DNA of 54,693 bases from Treponema sp. (GCA_014803985.1 JAAVAO010000052.1:1-54693), one strand, 5' to 3'; positions 10,062-19,459 are shown, counted from the first letter of the stretch. Notes: generated by a model not told the origin, from the letters alone. Translations and numbers: made by a program.

Positions 10062-11525
10062 ATGACAACGGAAGATTTTATAAAACACTTCAATAAAATC
10101 CACAAAAGAAATACAAGCTCCTTTTTGTCTGGCATTATGATGATGCTTAGCGATTTTATTGCCCTTTTTTTTTCTATAGGGCTTTCATTTTTTATTATAA
10201 ATCTTATTATGCCTTCCCTCATCAATTTCCGTTCATTCATACTCTACAGCTACTATTTTCCACTAATACTCATAGTGTACTATGTCGCAGGGCTTTACCC
10301 TGCAATTATGATCTCACCTGCCAATGAAGTAAAAAAACTATGCACATGCACTACGCTTTGCATATTGGGAATAGGAATCAGTATTGCACTGCAAGAAAAA
10401 AGCAATCTCCTATTATTTACATATAATATTGTAAAAGACTCTACAAACAAAGGCATATTGTGTGCATTTCTTTTAGCAATAGTTATAACCACAATCACTA
10501 TGCCCGCTTCAAGAGGAATAGCACGCTCTTTTTTTGGAAAAACACATTTTTGGAGAGTTCCCGCTGTCATTTATTGCACAGGTTCAAGTGGAGATGAAGT
10601 TATCTCCCGGCTCATAAAACAAACAAACTTAGGCTATGAACCAGTTGCAATTATAAATAGTGAAAATACAGAATACACAACATTCAAAGACATTCCCGTA
10701 TTTACAGATTCAGATGAAATTCTCTCTGCAATAAAACAATTGAATATAAAAGTTGCAATTATATGCGATTTCAAAGGAAAACAACAGAAAATCAGCAATT
10801 TCTATCGCTACACAATATATGTTTCTAAAAACAACTATTTTGCAGGAAATGTGCAGCTTCGTGATTTGGGAGGAATTATTGGTTTTTCAACAACGCATAA
10901 CCTCACGCGTAAAACAAATCTATTGATAAAGCGACTTATTGATTTGGCAATGATCATTATCTTCTTTCCGATTTTGATGCCAGTTATGCTACTCATTTCA
11001 CTTTTGGTAAAAATAACATCCCCTGGCCCTGTTTTTTTTGGGCATAAAAGAGTGGGGAAAAACGGGCGCGAAATAAAATGTTGGAAGTTTCGTTCAATGT
11101 ATAAAAACTCGCAGGAAATGCTTGAAAAAATACTAGCGGAAGATCCAGTTCGTCGCACGGAATGGGAAAAGGACAGAAAATTCACAGATGATCCGCGGGT
11201 CACAAAATTCGGGGCATTCTTGCGAAAAACAAGCCTTGATGAATTACCTCAAATTTTCAATATTTTTTGTGGCAGCATGACTCTCGTAGGTCCGCGCCCA
11301 GTCACTCGCGAAGAAATAGAAAAATACAGTGAAAACAAAGACTATATTCTTTCTGTAACTCCAGGGCTTTCTGGAATGTGGCAAATTTCTGGCAGAAGCG
11401 ACACAGGATACGAAGAGCGTATAAATCTTGATATTTACTATATTCAAAACTGGTCAATATGGCTTGATATTTGGATTTTAATAAAAACCGTATGGGTAGT
11501 TTTAAAAGGTAAAGGTGCATACTAA
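10062..11525 (+). CDS. wbaP: Undecaprenyl-phosphate sugar-1-phosphate transferase, WbaP-like
   Basis: A 487-aa polyprenyl-phosphate glycosyl-1-phosphate transferase that starts glycan assembly on undecaprenyl phosphate at the inner membrane. The N-terminal third has several hydrophobic segments (about residues 25-150). A soluble Rossmann-like middle region follows, then a membrane re-entrant helix near 285-310. The catalytic domain has GHKRVGKNGREIKCWKFRSM, the DE pair in SLDELPQ, and VGPRPVTREE. Length and architecture match WbaP/WcaJ-type enzymes rather than the short PglC form. No convincing Shine-Dalgarno precedes ATG 10062. The stop overlaps the next start as TAATG, so the downstream outer-membrane protein is coupled to it. 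The sugar (galactose or other) is not certain. Confidence 0.88.
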   Translation: MTTEDFIKHFNKIHKRNTSSFLSGIMMMLSDFIALFFSIGLSFFIINLIMPSLINFRSFILYSYYFPLILIVYYVAGLYPAIMISPANEVKKLCTCTTLCILGIGISIALQEKSNLLLFTYNIVKDSTNKGILCAFLLAIVITTITMPASRGIARSFFGKTHFWRVPAVIYCTGSSGDEVISRLIKQTNLGYEPVAIINSENTEYTTFKDIPVFTDSDEILSAIKQLNIKVAIICDFKGKQQKISNFYRYTIYVSKNNYFAGNVQLRDLGGIIGFSTTHNLTRKTNLLIKRLIDLAMIIIFFPILMPVMLLISLLVKITSPGPVFFGHKRVGKNGREIKCWKFRSMYKNSQEMLEKILAEDPVRRTEWEKDRKFTDDPRVTKFGAFLRKTSLDELPQIFNIFCGSMTLVGPRPVTREEIEKYSENKDYILSVTPGLSGMWQISGRSDTGYEERINLDIYYIQNWSIWLDIWILIKTVWVVLKGKGAY

Positions 11526-13162
11526 TGAACAAATTTTTTCTTGCCCTATACATTGTAGTGTCAACTGCAACCATTATTTTTGCAGATACATATCAAATTT
11601 CTGAAGTAACCTACAATATAACAGGAAAGACAAAACAATACGCCCTCGAAAAAAAAGTAGAAATAGACAAAAATTACATTTTTACAAATGAAGACGATTT
11701 AATCAACTACATTGACGACTTCAAGCAACGACTAGAAAATACAAGAAACTTTGAACTTATTGAGGTGAATTTTTCACTTGAAAAAGAAAATTCCTCTGAA
11801 ACAAATGAATCAACAAAACAAGAAAGCGCACAGTCATCTGAAGTGACAGAAACCGTTGAAGCCACAGAAGCGGATTCGCATTATTTTGTGCATCTTGAAG
11901 TTTCAACAAAGGATGCCTTTCACTTTATTGGCGCACCATATCCAAACTACGACTCAAACAACGGATTTAAGTTTAAATTAAAGTTAAAAGATGTAAACTT
12001 CATAGGCACAATGGAAACTATGAATTCCGACATAAATTTTGCCGTAGAACAAACTTCCGAAGACGCAAAAGCGGATGTTAAGCTTGGATTTAACATAGAT
12101 TTTGCCATCCCATTTAAAATGGGGCCCTTTGATTCTTCCTTTGTAACAGCGCTTGATTTTTCCTACACGTTTGGAGACAAAACCCCAGAATGGGATATGA
12201 AAGCGGGACTTGAACTCTCTCTTCCCTTTGACAGATTTTCTTTGGACTTTCAATTTTATCAATCGTTTGTTCGGGACTTGGACTATGAGGACGACGATAT
12301 AAACGGCACTCTCATTCACTATGGCGATGGCACATACTTCAAGGAGAATTTTGAATTTTCCGTTCCGCTTGTCTTACAGGAAATACCTCAATGGGGAAAA
12401 ATTTACTACAAACCCTACATAAGCATTAACTACTATTGGGATTTTGATGGCATTTCAGACCAAAACACTGATTTGATGGGTCCTGCGTTTTCAATCGGTC
12501 ACACACTGTACACATCTCGCATAAATTGGGTGGAGAATTTCAGAACGGGAATAGATGCATCGATTTCTGAAGAGTTATGCTACAACATTCAAAAGGAAAA
12601 CATTTCTCCATGCCTTTCAGGAGAATTAAAATTGTATCATGCATTTAAGTATCTTGGTCTGTGCGCAGATATTTTTGCATTTGCCTGTCTCAATGACACA
12701 AAAACATTCGGAGGGCGTTTGCGAGGAGTGAGAGACGACGCCTACTACAACTCTGATAACGCAAAAACAAGAATGCTTAAAGAATGTGAAGGGGCTGGAG
12801 CAATTGTATTAAACCTTGATATGCCCATACGACTTTTTAGAATATATTGGGATAAAATCCCCGGCATAAAAAAAATCCGCTTTATGCGCTACTTAAATAT
12901 GGAAGTTCAAGCATCTCCTTTTATAGACTTTGCACTGTCGCAAAATCGCGCCAATAACACAGTATTTTCAATAAAAGATACATTTCTAACGGGAGGAATG
13001 GAGCTTATCGTTTATCCATTAAAATGGCGCGGAATTCAAATACGGGGAAGCATTGGACTAGACTTGGCGCAAAAAATGCCGGGCATAAAAAAAATATTCA
13101 ATCAAGAATGGCGCGACAGCCATTGGTATGAAATTTCAATTGGAATCGGACTGCAATATTAA
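11525..13162 (+). CDS. POTRA-like plus beta-barrel outer-membrane protein, function unknown
   Basis: A 545-aa predicted outer-membrane protein. Residues 1-20 are a signal peptide. Residues 21-90 look like a single POTRA module, with alternating strands and helix and a segment YIDDFKQRLENTRNF typical of Omp85-type POTRA helices. A Glu/Ser/Thr-rich linker spans 90-125, and the remainder is amphipathic strand-rich sequence ending in the aromatic-terminated WYEISIGIGLQY expected for a barrel. It overlaps wbaP (TAATG), implying a role in the same envelope-glycan pathway, perhaps export or surface assembly. It is shorter than TamA or BamA and has fewer POTRA units. The specific function is inferred from context only. 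Confidence 0.7.
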   Translation: MNKFFLALYIVVSTATIIFADTYQISEVTYNITGKTKQYALEKKVEIDKNYIFTNEDDLINYIDDFKQRLENTRNFELIEVNFSLEKENSSETNESTKQESAQSSEVTETVEATEADSHYFVHLEVSTKDAFHFIGAPYPNYDSNNGFKFKLKLKDVNFIGTMETMNSDINFAVEQTSEDAKADVKLGFNIDFAIPFKMGPFDSSFVTALDFSYTFGDKTPEWDMKAGLELSLPFDRFSLDFQFYQSFVRDLDYEDDDINGTLIHYGDGTYFKENFEFSVPLVLQEIPQWGKIYYKPYISINYYWDFDGISDQNTDLMGPAFSIGHTLYTSRINWVENFRTGIDASISEELCYNIQKENISPCLSGELKLYHAFKYLGLCADIFAFACLNDTKTFGGRLRGVRDDAYYNSDNAKTRMLKECEGAGAIVLNLDMPIRLFRIYWDKIPGIKKIRFMRYLNMEVQASPFIDFALSQNRANNTVFSIKDTFLTGGMELIVYPLKWRGIQIRGSIGLDLAQKMPGIKKIFNQEWRDSHWYEISIGIGLQY

Positions 13163-13288
13163 AGGGCACCTTGAAAAACGTGCTTTTGGCAATTTTTGAA
13201 GTAGCAACGAGTTCGATCGTTGCTATAATAGCGAGATGATAGAACATCGCATTTTCAAAGTTAACTCTAAAACTGAAATTTTTACCTC
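13163..13288. repeat. Family B dispersed repeat, copy 1
   Basis: About 126 nt between two convergent genes. It shares with 45667-45800 the blocks CTTTTGGCAATTTTT, TATAATA, GATAGAACATCGCA and TTTCAAAGTT. It contains GCAACGA-GTTCGA-TCGTTGC (13204-13223), then TATAATA, then a second GCGA/TCGC hairpin. The second copy keeps the stem with altered pairs (GACGA/TCGTC). Confidence 0.75.
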
Positions 13289-13319
13289 CCCCTCCCACAA
13301 AAAAAAACAGTTTACTATC

Positions 13320-14453
13320 CTACTCTGCATTCTGCTCTATAATAGCATTATAACGAATAGCGGCATCTGTTTTCCAATAGTATTCTGGGCTATGATCCTT
13401 TAAAGTTTTATATAAATTGATTGCAAAAATCTCACATCCATTGTTGTATGCATTTTCTGCAAAGTCATTAAAGCCCTTCCACACTCCTGTCGTTTGCCCC
13501 CAAAACACAATATCTTCGTATTGAGATGCCTCGTCAAGAAAATTTGATAAGTCAGTATAAGAAAATTCAGGATTTCTTTTTGAAAGCGCGCTATATATTT
13601 TTGAAACAGCCGTCAGCACCCCTAACGCTGCAACATCCAAAGAACGCTTGTTTTCTCTCCTTTGCTGATAAAATTCAGAAAGAAAAAAATACGCGCTCAT
13701 AACCTTATAATTATCGGTTCTATACATTTTAAAGAATCGCTCCATCACATTAGGATCAGTTGAACGCAACGTCCTCATTACAGAGCGCAAAAGAGCCTTG
13801 TCATTATAAAATCTATCTGAAGAAACAATGGCAACTAAAAATTCTTCGTATTTGTCGTACTCTTTCATTGTAAGGCTTATGTCGCTCAACGAGTACAGTA
13901 TATCAAAGGTCATCTCCGGCACATCAAGTATAGATCGCCATTCATAGGCCTGCAAAAACAAATGCTTTGCAATCTCATACTCGCCCTCTATTTTATAAAT
14001 TTGACCCAAAAGGTAATCCGCCTCTGGAAAATGACTTCTTCCGCGGATAAATTCAAGTAAATTCACCGCTGAATAATTGAATGTTTCAAGTCCATAAAAA
14101 TCAGAATAGCGGTTTATTATTTCTATCGCATCGTAATCTTGCCTATCCTTTAAAACACGCAAAATATCGTTTAAATTATTTCCAACCCGTTTCACTTCGG
14201 CAGGCTTGAGGGAATTTTCAAGCGTATACACTTCCCAAGCAATTTTATTTCTGCGCACTTTTTTTGCTTGCTCCAAAAGGCTTAACGAATTGCCATAGTT
14301 ATGCCTGTCAAATTCCTCTTGCGCCTCAAAAAAAATACGATTTTCATTTTTCACATAATCAGGTCGCTCAAGTATTTGGGCAAAAAGAGAAAGGCTCACA
14401 ACGCTTAAAAAAAATAAACGAAAAATTTTGTGTTTATTTATATAATTCATCAT
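13320..14453 (-). CDS. Exported TPR-like protein, unknown function
   Basis: A 377-aa protein with a signal peptide (basic start, LFFLSVVSLSLFAQ). A helical-repeat body follows: segments such as FFEAQEEFDRHNYGNSLSLL, ADYLLGQIYKIEGEYEIAKH and YSLSDISLTMKEYDKYEEF have the spacing of tetratricopeptide repeats. It is therefore likely a periplasmic scaffold or adaptor. No catalytic motif is seen. The start lies 3 nt after the ispG stop, so it is cotranscribed with ispG, although the pairing says little about function. Two adjacent ATGs (14453 and 14450) could start it. Confidence 0.7.
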   Translation of the reverse strand: MMNYINKHKIFRLFFLSVVSLSLFAQILERPDYVKNENRIFFEAQEEFDRHNYGNSLSLLEQAKKVRRNKIAWEVYTLENSLKPAEVKRVGNNLNDILRVLKDRQDYDAIEIINRYSDFYGLETFNYSAVNLLEFIRGRSHFPEADYLLGQIYKIEGEYEIAKHLFLQAYEWRSILDVPEMTFDILYSLSDISLTMKEYDKYEEFLVAIVSSDRFYNDKALLRSVMRTLRSTDPNVMERFFKMYRTDNYKVMSAYFFLSEFYQQRRENKRSLDVAALGVLTAVSKIYSALSKRNPEFSYTDLSNFLDEASQYEDIVFWGQTTGVWKGFNDFAENAYNNGCEIFAINLYKTLKDHSPEYYWKTDAAIRYNAIIEQNAE

Positions 14454-14456
14454 AAA

Positions 14457-15545
14457 TCAAATAGAATTTAATTCTTCCTCAAACACTTTATCGGCATCTT
14501 TTGCCTCAATTGTTCGGATTATTTCGCCTTTTTTAAAGATAATTGCTTTATTTCCTGCACCTGCAATACCTATATCTGCATGTCGCCCCTCTCCAGGTCC
14601 GTTCACAATGCATCCCATAACAGCAACAGTAATATTTTTTTGCAGTGAAAGAAGACGCGTATTCCATCTCTCAACAAAGGAATGAACGTCAAACCCCTCG
14701 CGTCCACAGCGCGGACAAGAGACAATCGTCACTCCACCACTTCTCAATCCACACTCATGCAAAATTTCACGACCGGCAATAACTTCATTTTCAGGGATTG
14801 AAGAAAGGCTCACGCGAATTGTAGATCCAATTCCATTTTTTAAAAGCGCGCTAAAAGCAAGCGTCGATTTTACAATTCCCGTAATCAATGGACCTGCCTC
14901 TGTCACCCCAATATGGAGCGGAATATCAGACTGTTTGGAAAAAGATTCATTTGCCTCTATTGTTTCTTGCACACTAGAAGCCTTCATACTCACAACAACT
15001 TGATCAAATTGCAACTCGTCAAAAACTGCAGCCTCTCGCAAAGCCGCCTTGCAGAGTGCTTCGGCTCTAGAAATCTTATTGCAAAACACTTGCTCAAGCA
15101 AATCTTTAGGCAAACTCCCAGAGTTCACGCCTATTCTTATTGACGCACCTTTTTCCTTGCAAGCATTCACAACTTTTTCAACATTTTCACGCCGCCCAAT
15201 ATTTCCGGGATTTATCCGTATTGCAGCAACATTTCCGTTCAAGCAGGAAAGGGCAAGTCTATAATCAAAATGAATGTCGGCTACCAGAGGCATTTTTGTA
15301 TGGGCAGCAATTTTTAAAAGGGCTTCTGCACTTTTTTCATCGGGAACTGCAAAACGCACTATATCACATCCCAACGCAGAAAGACTCTCGATTTTTTCAA
15401 GAAGAGCGTCAAAAGCCGCATTGTCATCCAAAATGCCAGCAATACCTTCTTTCCACATTGTTTGAATTGAAACAGGTGCATCTCCTCCAATTGCAAGCCG
15501 CCTTGTCCCCTTTTGCCCGCCAATAAAAACTGTTCGTGTTAGCAT
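14457..15545 (-). CDS. ispG: 4-hydroxy-3-methylbut-2-enyl diphosphate synthase (GcpE)
   Basis: Iron-sulfur enzyme of the non-mevalonate (MEP) isoprenoid pathway, converting methylerythritol cyclodiphosphate to HMBPP. The start at 15545 (protein TRTVFIGGQKGTRRLAIGG after Met-Leu) is chosen because GGAGG lies 5 nt before it; the longer in-frame reading adds 18 residues with no family match. The 362-residue length is typical of the two-domain bacterial type. A TIM-barrel half ends near residue 260, and the [4Fe-4S] cysteines are in SCPRCGREG and MGCIVNGPGEG (about 275, 278 and 310). Isoprenoids from this route would also supply the undecaprenyl carrier used by wbaP. Confidence 0.96.
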   Translation of the reverse strand: MLTRTVFIGGQKGTRRLAIGGDAPVSIQTMWKEGIAGILDDNAAFDALLEKIESLSALGCDIVRFAVPDEKSAEALLKIAAHTKMPLVADIHFDYRLALSCLNGNVAAIRINPGNIGRRENVEKVVNACKEKGASIRIGVNSGSLPKDLLEQVFCNKISRAEALCKAALREAAVFDELQFDQVVVSMKASSVQETIEANESFSKQSDIPLHIGVTEAGPLITGIVKSTLAFSALLKNGIGSTIRVSLSSIPENEVIAGREILHECGLRSGGVTIVSCPRCGREGFDVHSFVERWNTRLLSLQKNITVAVMGCIVNGPGEGRHADIGIAGAGNKAIIFKKGEIIRTIEAKDADKVFEEELNSI

Positions 15546-15730
15546 TATACCTCCATAAAAAGCAAAACCTCGCAAAAACAAAACGGTAGCAAAAGACAAG
15601 GACTAAAAACTGAAAAAAATGATATATCTTCCGCCAGCCCTACAACCGAAAAGTCAAAAGATAAAAACTGAAAAACCGATGCTTCCACCACTCCGCTCCG
15701 CAAGAAACAAACTATCCACAAAAAGAAATA

Positions 15731-16852
15731 CTAAAGAGATCTTGCCAGTCTAAATCCAATTGAAGAAATCGCCTTGCCAGGTTCATAACTTGCTCTATAA
15801 GCAACAGAGCAAACAAAATCCTCTCGCATCCAACTGCCACCGCGGCACACTCTTTGAGATCCTGTTGCAGCTCCACGAGGATTTAAAAGAATGCCGTCAG
15901 CATCCTTATATGCTTCATCATTAGAGTCAGGGTTGTTGTTATATATATCATAGCACCATTCTCGAACATTTCCGTTCATATCAAAAATTCCAAGAGAATT
16001 CCTATTCTTCTTACCAACTACATGAGTGCCATACCCTTTTGTTTCTGCTTCCACCAAAGGTGACGAAAGACTTCCTGAAAGATTACCTTTGTACCACCCG
16101 CAGCTATCCAAGTGGGTTTCTGTATTTCCACCTACATACGCATATTTAAAGGCTTCGTCTTCAACATTTCCTCCGCGAGCGGCAAATTCCCACTCCGCCT
16201 CCGTTGGAAGTCTATATCCTTTCTTTTCAGGATCATAAAAAACCTTGTCCCCTGATTCATAAACCGTCTGATATTCTTCATCAGAATAATAAACGCACTC
16301 TTCTTCTCGCAACAAGAGTTTTGTCAATTCATTGCAAAACGCCACCGCATTATACCAAGAAACATTTTCCACAGGGCGGCGGTCCTTCTCCTCCCCCTCT
16401 CCATCAAGAAGCGGATAGCGTTTATTATCCCTGCAATAACTAGGATTTTTTCCCATAACTCCGCCATAAAGATTTTGGGTTACTTCATACTTTCCAATGG
16501 CATACGGACTTAAACTCACGTTTCTTCCGCTAATAAAAACACCCTTTTTAGGGTCTACATATTTTTTAGGTTCATCATATTTTTTGGTTTTCACTTCTGG
16601 ATAAAACCCACTCCAGTTGTCATCACTTCCATTTATAGTGACACCCCCCCCCTCTTCTACAATAGCAACCATCTCAAACAGAGTTTCAACTTTTTCTTTA
16701 GAAAGTTTTGATACTTCTTTTGTATTATCCGCTTCATTGAAATCCTCCTCACCATTACTAGAAGAAGATGAATCAGATTGTTTGCAAGAAATAAAGAAAA
16801 ATAAGACAGAAAAAAGAGTAAAAAACAGAAAACCTTTGTAAAAACGCATCAT
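15731..16852 (-). CDS. Lipoprotein with formylglycine-generating-enzyme (SUMF1-like) domain
   Basis: A 373-aa predicted surface or periplasmic lipoprotein. A hydrophobic signal ends in a relaxed spirochaetal lipobox FISC (Cys23), followed by a Ser/acidic spacer. Residues 90-373 form an FGE-sulfatase/SUMF1-like domain: GKYEVTQNLYGGVMGKNPSY, PVENVSWYNAVAFCNELTK, YRLPTEAEWEFAARGG, NVREWCYDIY, RGGSWM and the terminal GFRLAR. In spirochaetes such domains are often structural rather than modifying enzymes. The start at 16852 replaces a longer reading with no signal peptide. Codons 67-70 form a run of nine G on the coding strand, a candidate phase-variable site. Confidence 0.85.
   Translation of the reverse strand: MMRFYKGFLFFTLFSVLFFFISCKQSDSSSSSNGEEDFNEADNTKEVSKLSKEKVETLFEMVAIVEEGGGVTINGSDDNWSGFYPEVKTKKYDEPKKYVDPKKGVFISGRNVSLSPYAIGKYEVTQNLYGGVMGKNPSYCRDNKRYPLLDGEGEEKDRRPVENVSWYNAVAFCNELTKLLLREEECVYYSDEEYQTVYESGDKVFYDPEKKGYRLPTEAEWEFAARGGNVEDEAFKYAYVGGNTETHLDSCGWYKGNLSGSLSSPLVEAETKGYGTHVVGKKNRNSLGIFDMNGNVREWCYDIYNNNPDSNDEAYKDADGILLNPRGAATGSQRVCRGGSWMREDFVCSVAYRASYEPGKAISSIGFRLARSL
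16644..16652 (-). repeat. Homopolymeric G9 tract inside the FGE-like lipoprotein gene
   Basis: Nine consecutive C on the plus strand (G on the coding strand) between the lipobox and the main domain. Gain or loss of one base would frameshift the lipoprotein after residue 70. Confidence 0.9.
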
Positions 16853-16940
16853 ACACCCCGCATAACGACAAAGGAATATGCAGTCATTTCCAACATACCC
16901 CTTATAATAATTACAGCCATTATAGCACAAAATGCAAATA

Positions 16941-16971
16941 TAAAAAAGCCCCCTCTGTTTCAAGAGGGGGC
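16941..16971 (-). terminator. Rho-independent terminator of the V-ATPase operon
   Basis: GCCCCCTCT (16948-16956) pairs perfectly with AGAGGGGGC (16963-16971) across a 6-nt loop. On the minus strand it is followed by six T, about 75 bp after the atpK stop. A run of A on the other side makes it potentially bidirectional. Confidence 0.9.
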
Positions 16972-17044
16972 AAAAACGCTATATCCGTTTATAAAGCATT
17001 TAAAATTGCAAATCGCTAAAAATATTCTAGTGATCCGCCTTTAT

Positions 17045-17467
17045 CTAACATACGATCATAGAGAATACCATCGCAAACAGAGCAACAGTTTCGCAAAGTC
17101 CTACAACCATAATGTACTGGGCAAATCCCTTTCCTGTTTCACCAAGCGCATCAGAACCAGCAGCACCAGCCTTTCCCTGTGCAATCGCAGAAAAGCACAT
17201 CGCAAGACCAGAAGCAATTCCCAATCCCAACAAGAATCCAGGATTCTTTTCTGATGTACTCATAGACTGCATTAAAAGGAAGCCATAAATCGTCTGTGTA
17301 AGAGGTGCACCAGCAAACACAGTAAGAATAAATGGAGCCGGCTTGTTATTCACATAGCATCGTTTCCACGCACCAATCGCCCCCTGACCTGCAATACCAA
17401 TACCAATAGCAGAACCAATAGCAGCAATTCCCATACAAACAGCAGCACCCAACAATCCAAAATTCAT
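17045..17467 (-). CDS. atpK: A/V-type ATPase subunit K (proteolipid c)
   Basis: A 140-aa membrane rotor subunit made of two helical hairpins (four transmembrane segments), rich in Gly/Ala. The ion-site residues are visible: T57-Q58 and Y61 in PLTQTIYG, Q97 in AIAQGK, and the essential glutamate E126 in LCETVALF. These correspond to the Na+-binding residues T64, Q65, Y68, Q110 and E139 of Enterococcus hirae NtpK, suggesting Na+ coupling. AGGAGA precedes ATG 17467. It is the last gene of the operon, followed by a strong terminator. Confidence 0.95.
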   Translation of the reverse strand: MNFGLLGAAVCMGIAAIGSAIGIGIAGQGAIGAWKRCYVNNKPAPFILTVFAGAPLTQTIYGFLLMQSMSTSEKNPGFLLGLGIASGLAMCFSAIAQGKAGAAGSDALGETGKGFAQYIMVVGLCETVALFAMVFSMIVC

Positions 17468-17528
17468 AATAATCTCCTATTCTTCGCAAACTCATTGCGA
17501 AATATTTTTATTTATTTTACAGCAAAAG

Positions 17529-19457
17529 CTATTTACTTTCACTGAATGGCGCATATTTAAAGCCAGACCAAGACATTCCCAAATGCGTTGAAAATTCAAG
17601 CGTATTCAAGCGAACGCCGTGAACAATTACCGAAAGCAAGTTCAGTATCATATTTAATCCGTGACCAAACAAAATCAGCACAACAAACGCAATAAACAAA
17701 ATCGCGTGTCCCAAAAGCGGACCTGCCATCTCATTCACCGTTCCTGAAATTGCCGCTCCTGCAAGACCAACCGCCCACAAGCGTATATACGAAACAATAT
17801 CACTGAACACATTCACAACGCCCAGCAAAACGGAAATAATGTTCTTGCAACTTTCAAGAATCGATGCTCCAATACTACCTTCATAGTTGCTGAAGATAAA
17901 GCTCAAAGCAAATCCAAACGCCACAAGACCAATACACACCGTTCCAACCGGCACGCCATAAATCACTTCATTAAATGCAAACAGAGAGGAACTCACAACC
18001 ATTGAAAGCACAACATAGAACATTCCCCACAACTGCAAAAGTGAACCAAATTCACCAAGTGCTTTAAGGCTCTTTCTATTTCTGCCAATTCCCTTGAAAT
18101 GCGCCACAGAAAGCTGCAAAAATGCAAGAGTAAAACAGAAAATCTGCAAATTCTGCGCTGTTGTCAATGTACCCTTTGAAACATCGGTTGACCAAAATGG
18201 AAGCCAAGCCGTTTCAGCGTATGCATTAGAAATGGGGGGAACAGAAAGATTTACAAGCCAGTCAAGTCCTATATTTCGTAGTTGATCAGGCGTTAGTCCA
18301 AACCATGTGCAGGTTACACATCCCCACACAACAGTTGCAACTCCCAACAAGAGCATTAAGCCACCAAACGGAGAAGACTTTTTATTGGCCTTCGCCTTTA
18401 TGAGCATAATCACAGCCGCAACCGTCACCAAAAGCCCATATCCACCGTCTCCAAAAATCATTCCAAAGAAGATAGTAAAAAACAGCAGGAACCAGCCGGA
18501 AATATCATATTCATGATAACCAGGAACAGTTCCCAAAAAATCAGTCAATGGATAAATCAAACTGACCAGTTTATTATTTTTCAACTTTGTCGGAACAGCA
18601 TCATCTTCTTCAGGGTCGCTATATGCCAATGCCCATGCATTTTGTTTTGCCGCGCTTTTCAATTCATCAAGACTGTCAACTGGAACAAAGCCCGAAATCC
18701 ATGCAAGATCTGCTTCGCTTCCTGAATTTTCCTTGCCCATTCCCGAATACACAGTTTCAAACTGAATGTCGTTTTCAAGAGACTTTTTAAATGCTGCAAT
18801 CGCATCAATATAAACTGCATCCCTTAAAAGCTCATTTTCGATTTCACTAATCTGTTTTTCCGCATTTTTTATATTTTCCGCAATCTGCGCTGTTGAAAGA
18901 GACGGCATGCTCACTTCATACGCTTCAGCAGGAAGTGTGGCAGGCCTGTCATCCCCTCCATTGATCAACACAAATCGAACGATTTTTTTTGCGTGATTAA
19001 CAGAAATTGTTTGAACAGAGTCATCGATAAAAGCGTATTTATCCTCTGGAATTTCAAACATTCTCAAAGAAACGCCGTTTTCCTTCAGATAGGCAAAATC
19101 TTCGGGATCAACATCCCCCCACAATGAAAAACGTTCCAATTCCGCAGCATTGCTGGAAATTTCCTCAAGAAGCTTTTTCTTTTGCTCTGAAAGCGCAACA
19201 ACCCTTGAACATTTCTCAGCAATTTTTTCGTTGGAAAGCGTCTCCGCAGTCGAATGCTTTTTGGGAAGTTTTATTTCGCTCAAAATCGAAATTGCGTTCA
19301 TCGCATTGTTTGAAGTCTCTTTAAATGATGCTAGTGTTTCGCCACTTCCTTCAACCTCTTCAAGATGAACAACTCCTATTTTTTTCAAACTGTCAAGAGC
19401 TTTCTTTCTCTCTTTGCTTAACACAACAATGGAGGCTTTTTTCATCGGTACAATCAT
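17529..19457 (-). CDS. atpI: A/V-type ATPase subunit I (stator a)
   Basis: A 642-aa stator subunit forming the ion half-channels against the K ring. The N-terminal cytoplasmic half (1-300) is charged with coiled-coil stretches. The C-terminal half has about seven or eight transmembrane segments, including FFGMIFGDGGYGLL and a late VSYIRLWAVGLAGA segment carrying the conserved arginine. The start at 19457 is used because GGAGG is 7 nt upstream; a TTG at 19463 would overlap the atpD stop. Length is normal for the family. Confidence 0.95.
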   Translation of the reverse strand: MIVPMKKASIVVLSKERKKALDSLKKIGVVHLEEVEGSGETLASFKETSNNAMNAISILSEIKLPKKHSTAETLSNEKIAEKCSRVVALSEQKKKLLEEISSNAAELERFSLWGDVDPEDFAYLKENGVSLRMFEIPEDKYAFIDDSVQTISVNHAKKIVRFVLINGGDDRPATLPAEAYEVSMPSLSTAQIAENIKNAEKQISEIENELLRDAVYIDAIAAFKKSLENDIQFETVYSGMGKENSGSEADLAWISGFVPVDSLDELKSAAKQNAWALAYSDPEEDDAVPTKLKNNKLVSLIYPLTDFLGTVPGYHEYDISGWFLLFFTIFFGMIFGDGGYGLLVTVAAVIMLIKAKANKKSSPFGGLMLLLGVATVVWGCVTCTWFGLTPDQLRNIGLDWLVNLSVPPISNAYAETAWLPFWSTDVSKGTLTTAQNLQIFCFTLAFLQLSVAHFKGIGRNRKSLKALGEFGSLLQLWGMFYVVLSMVVSSSLFAFNEVIYGVPVGTVCIGLVAFGFALSFIFSNYEGSIGASILESCKNIISVLLGVVNVFSDIVSYIRLWAVGLAGAAISGTVNEMAGPLLGHAILFIAFVVLILFGHGLNMILNLLSVIVHGVRLNTLEFSTHLGMSWSGFKYAPFSESK

Positions 19458-19459
19458 TT

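Noticed and set aside
15600..15730. Repeated TTTTTCAGTTTTTA-like blocks before ispG as a regulatory repeat
   Set aside because: Only two short AT-rich copies with no further structure; not distinguishable from chance.
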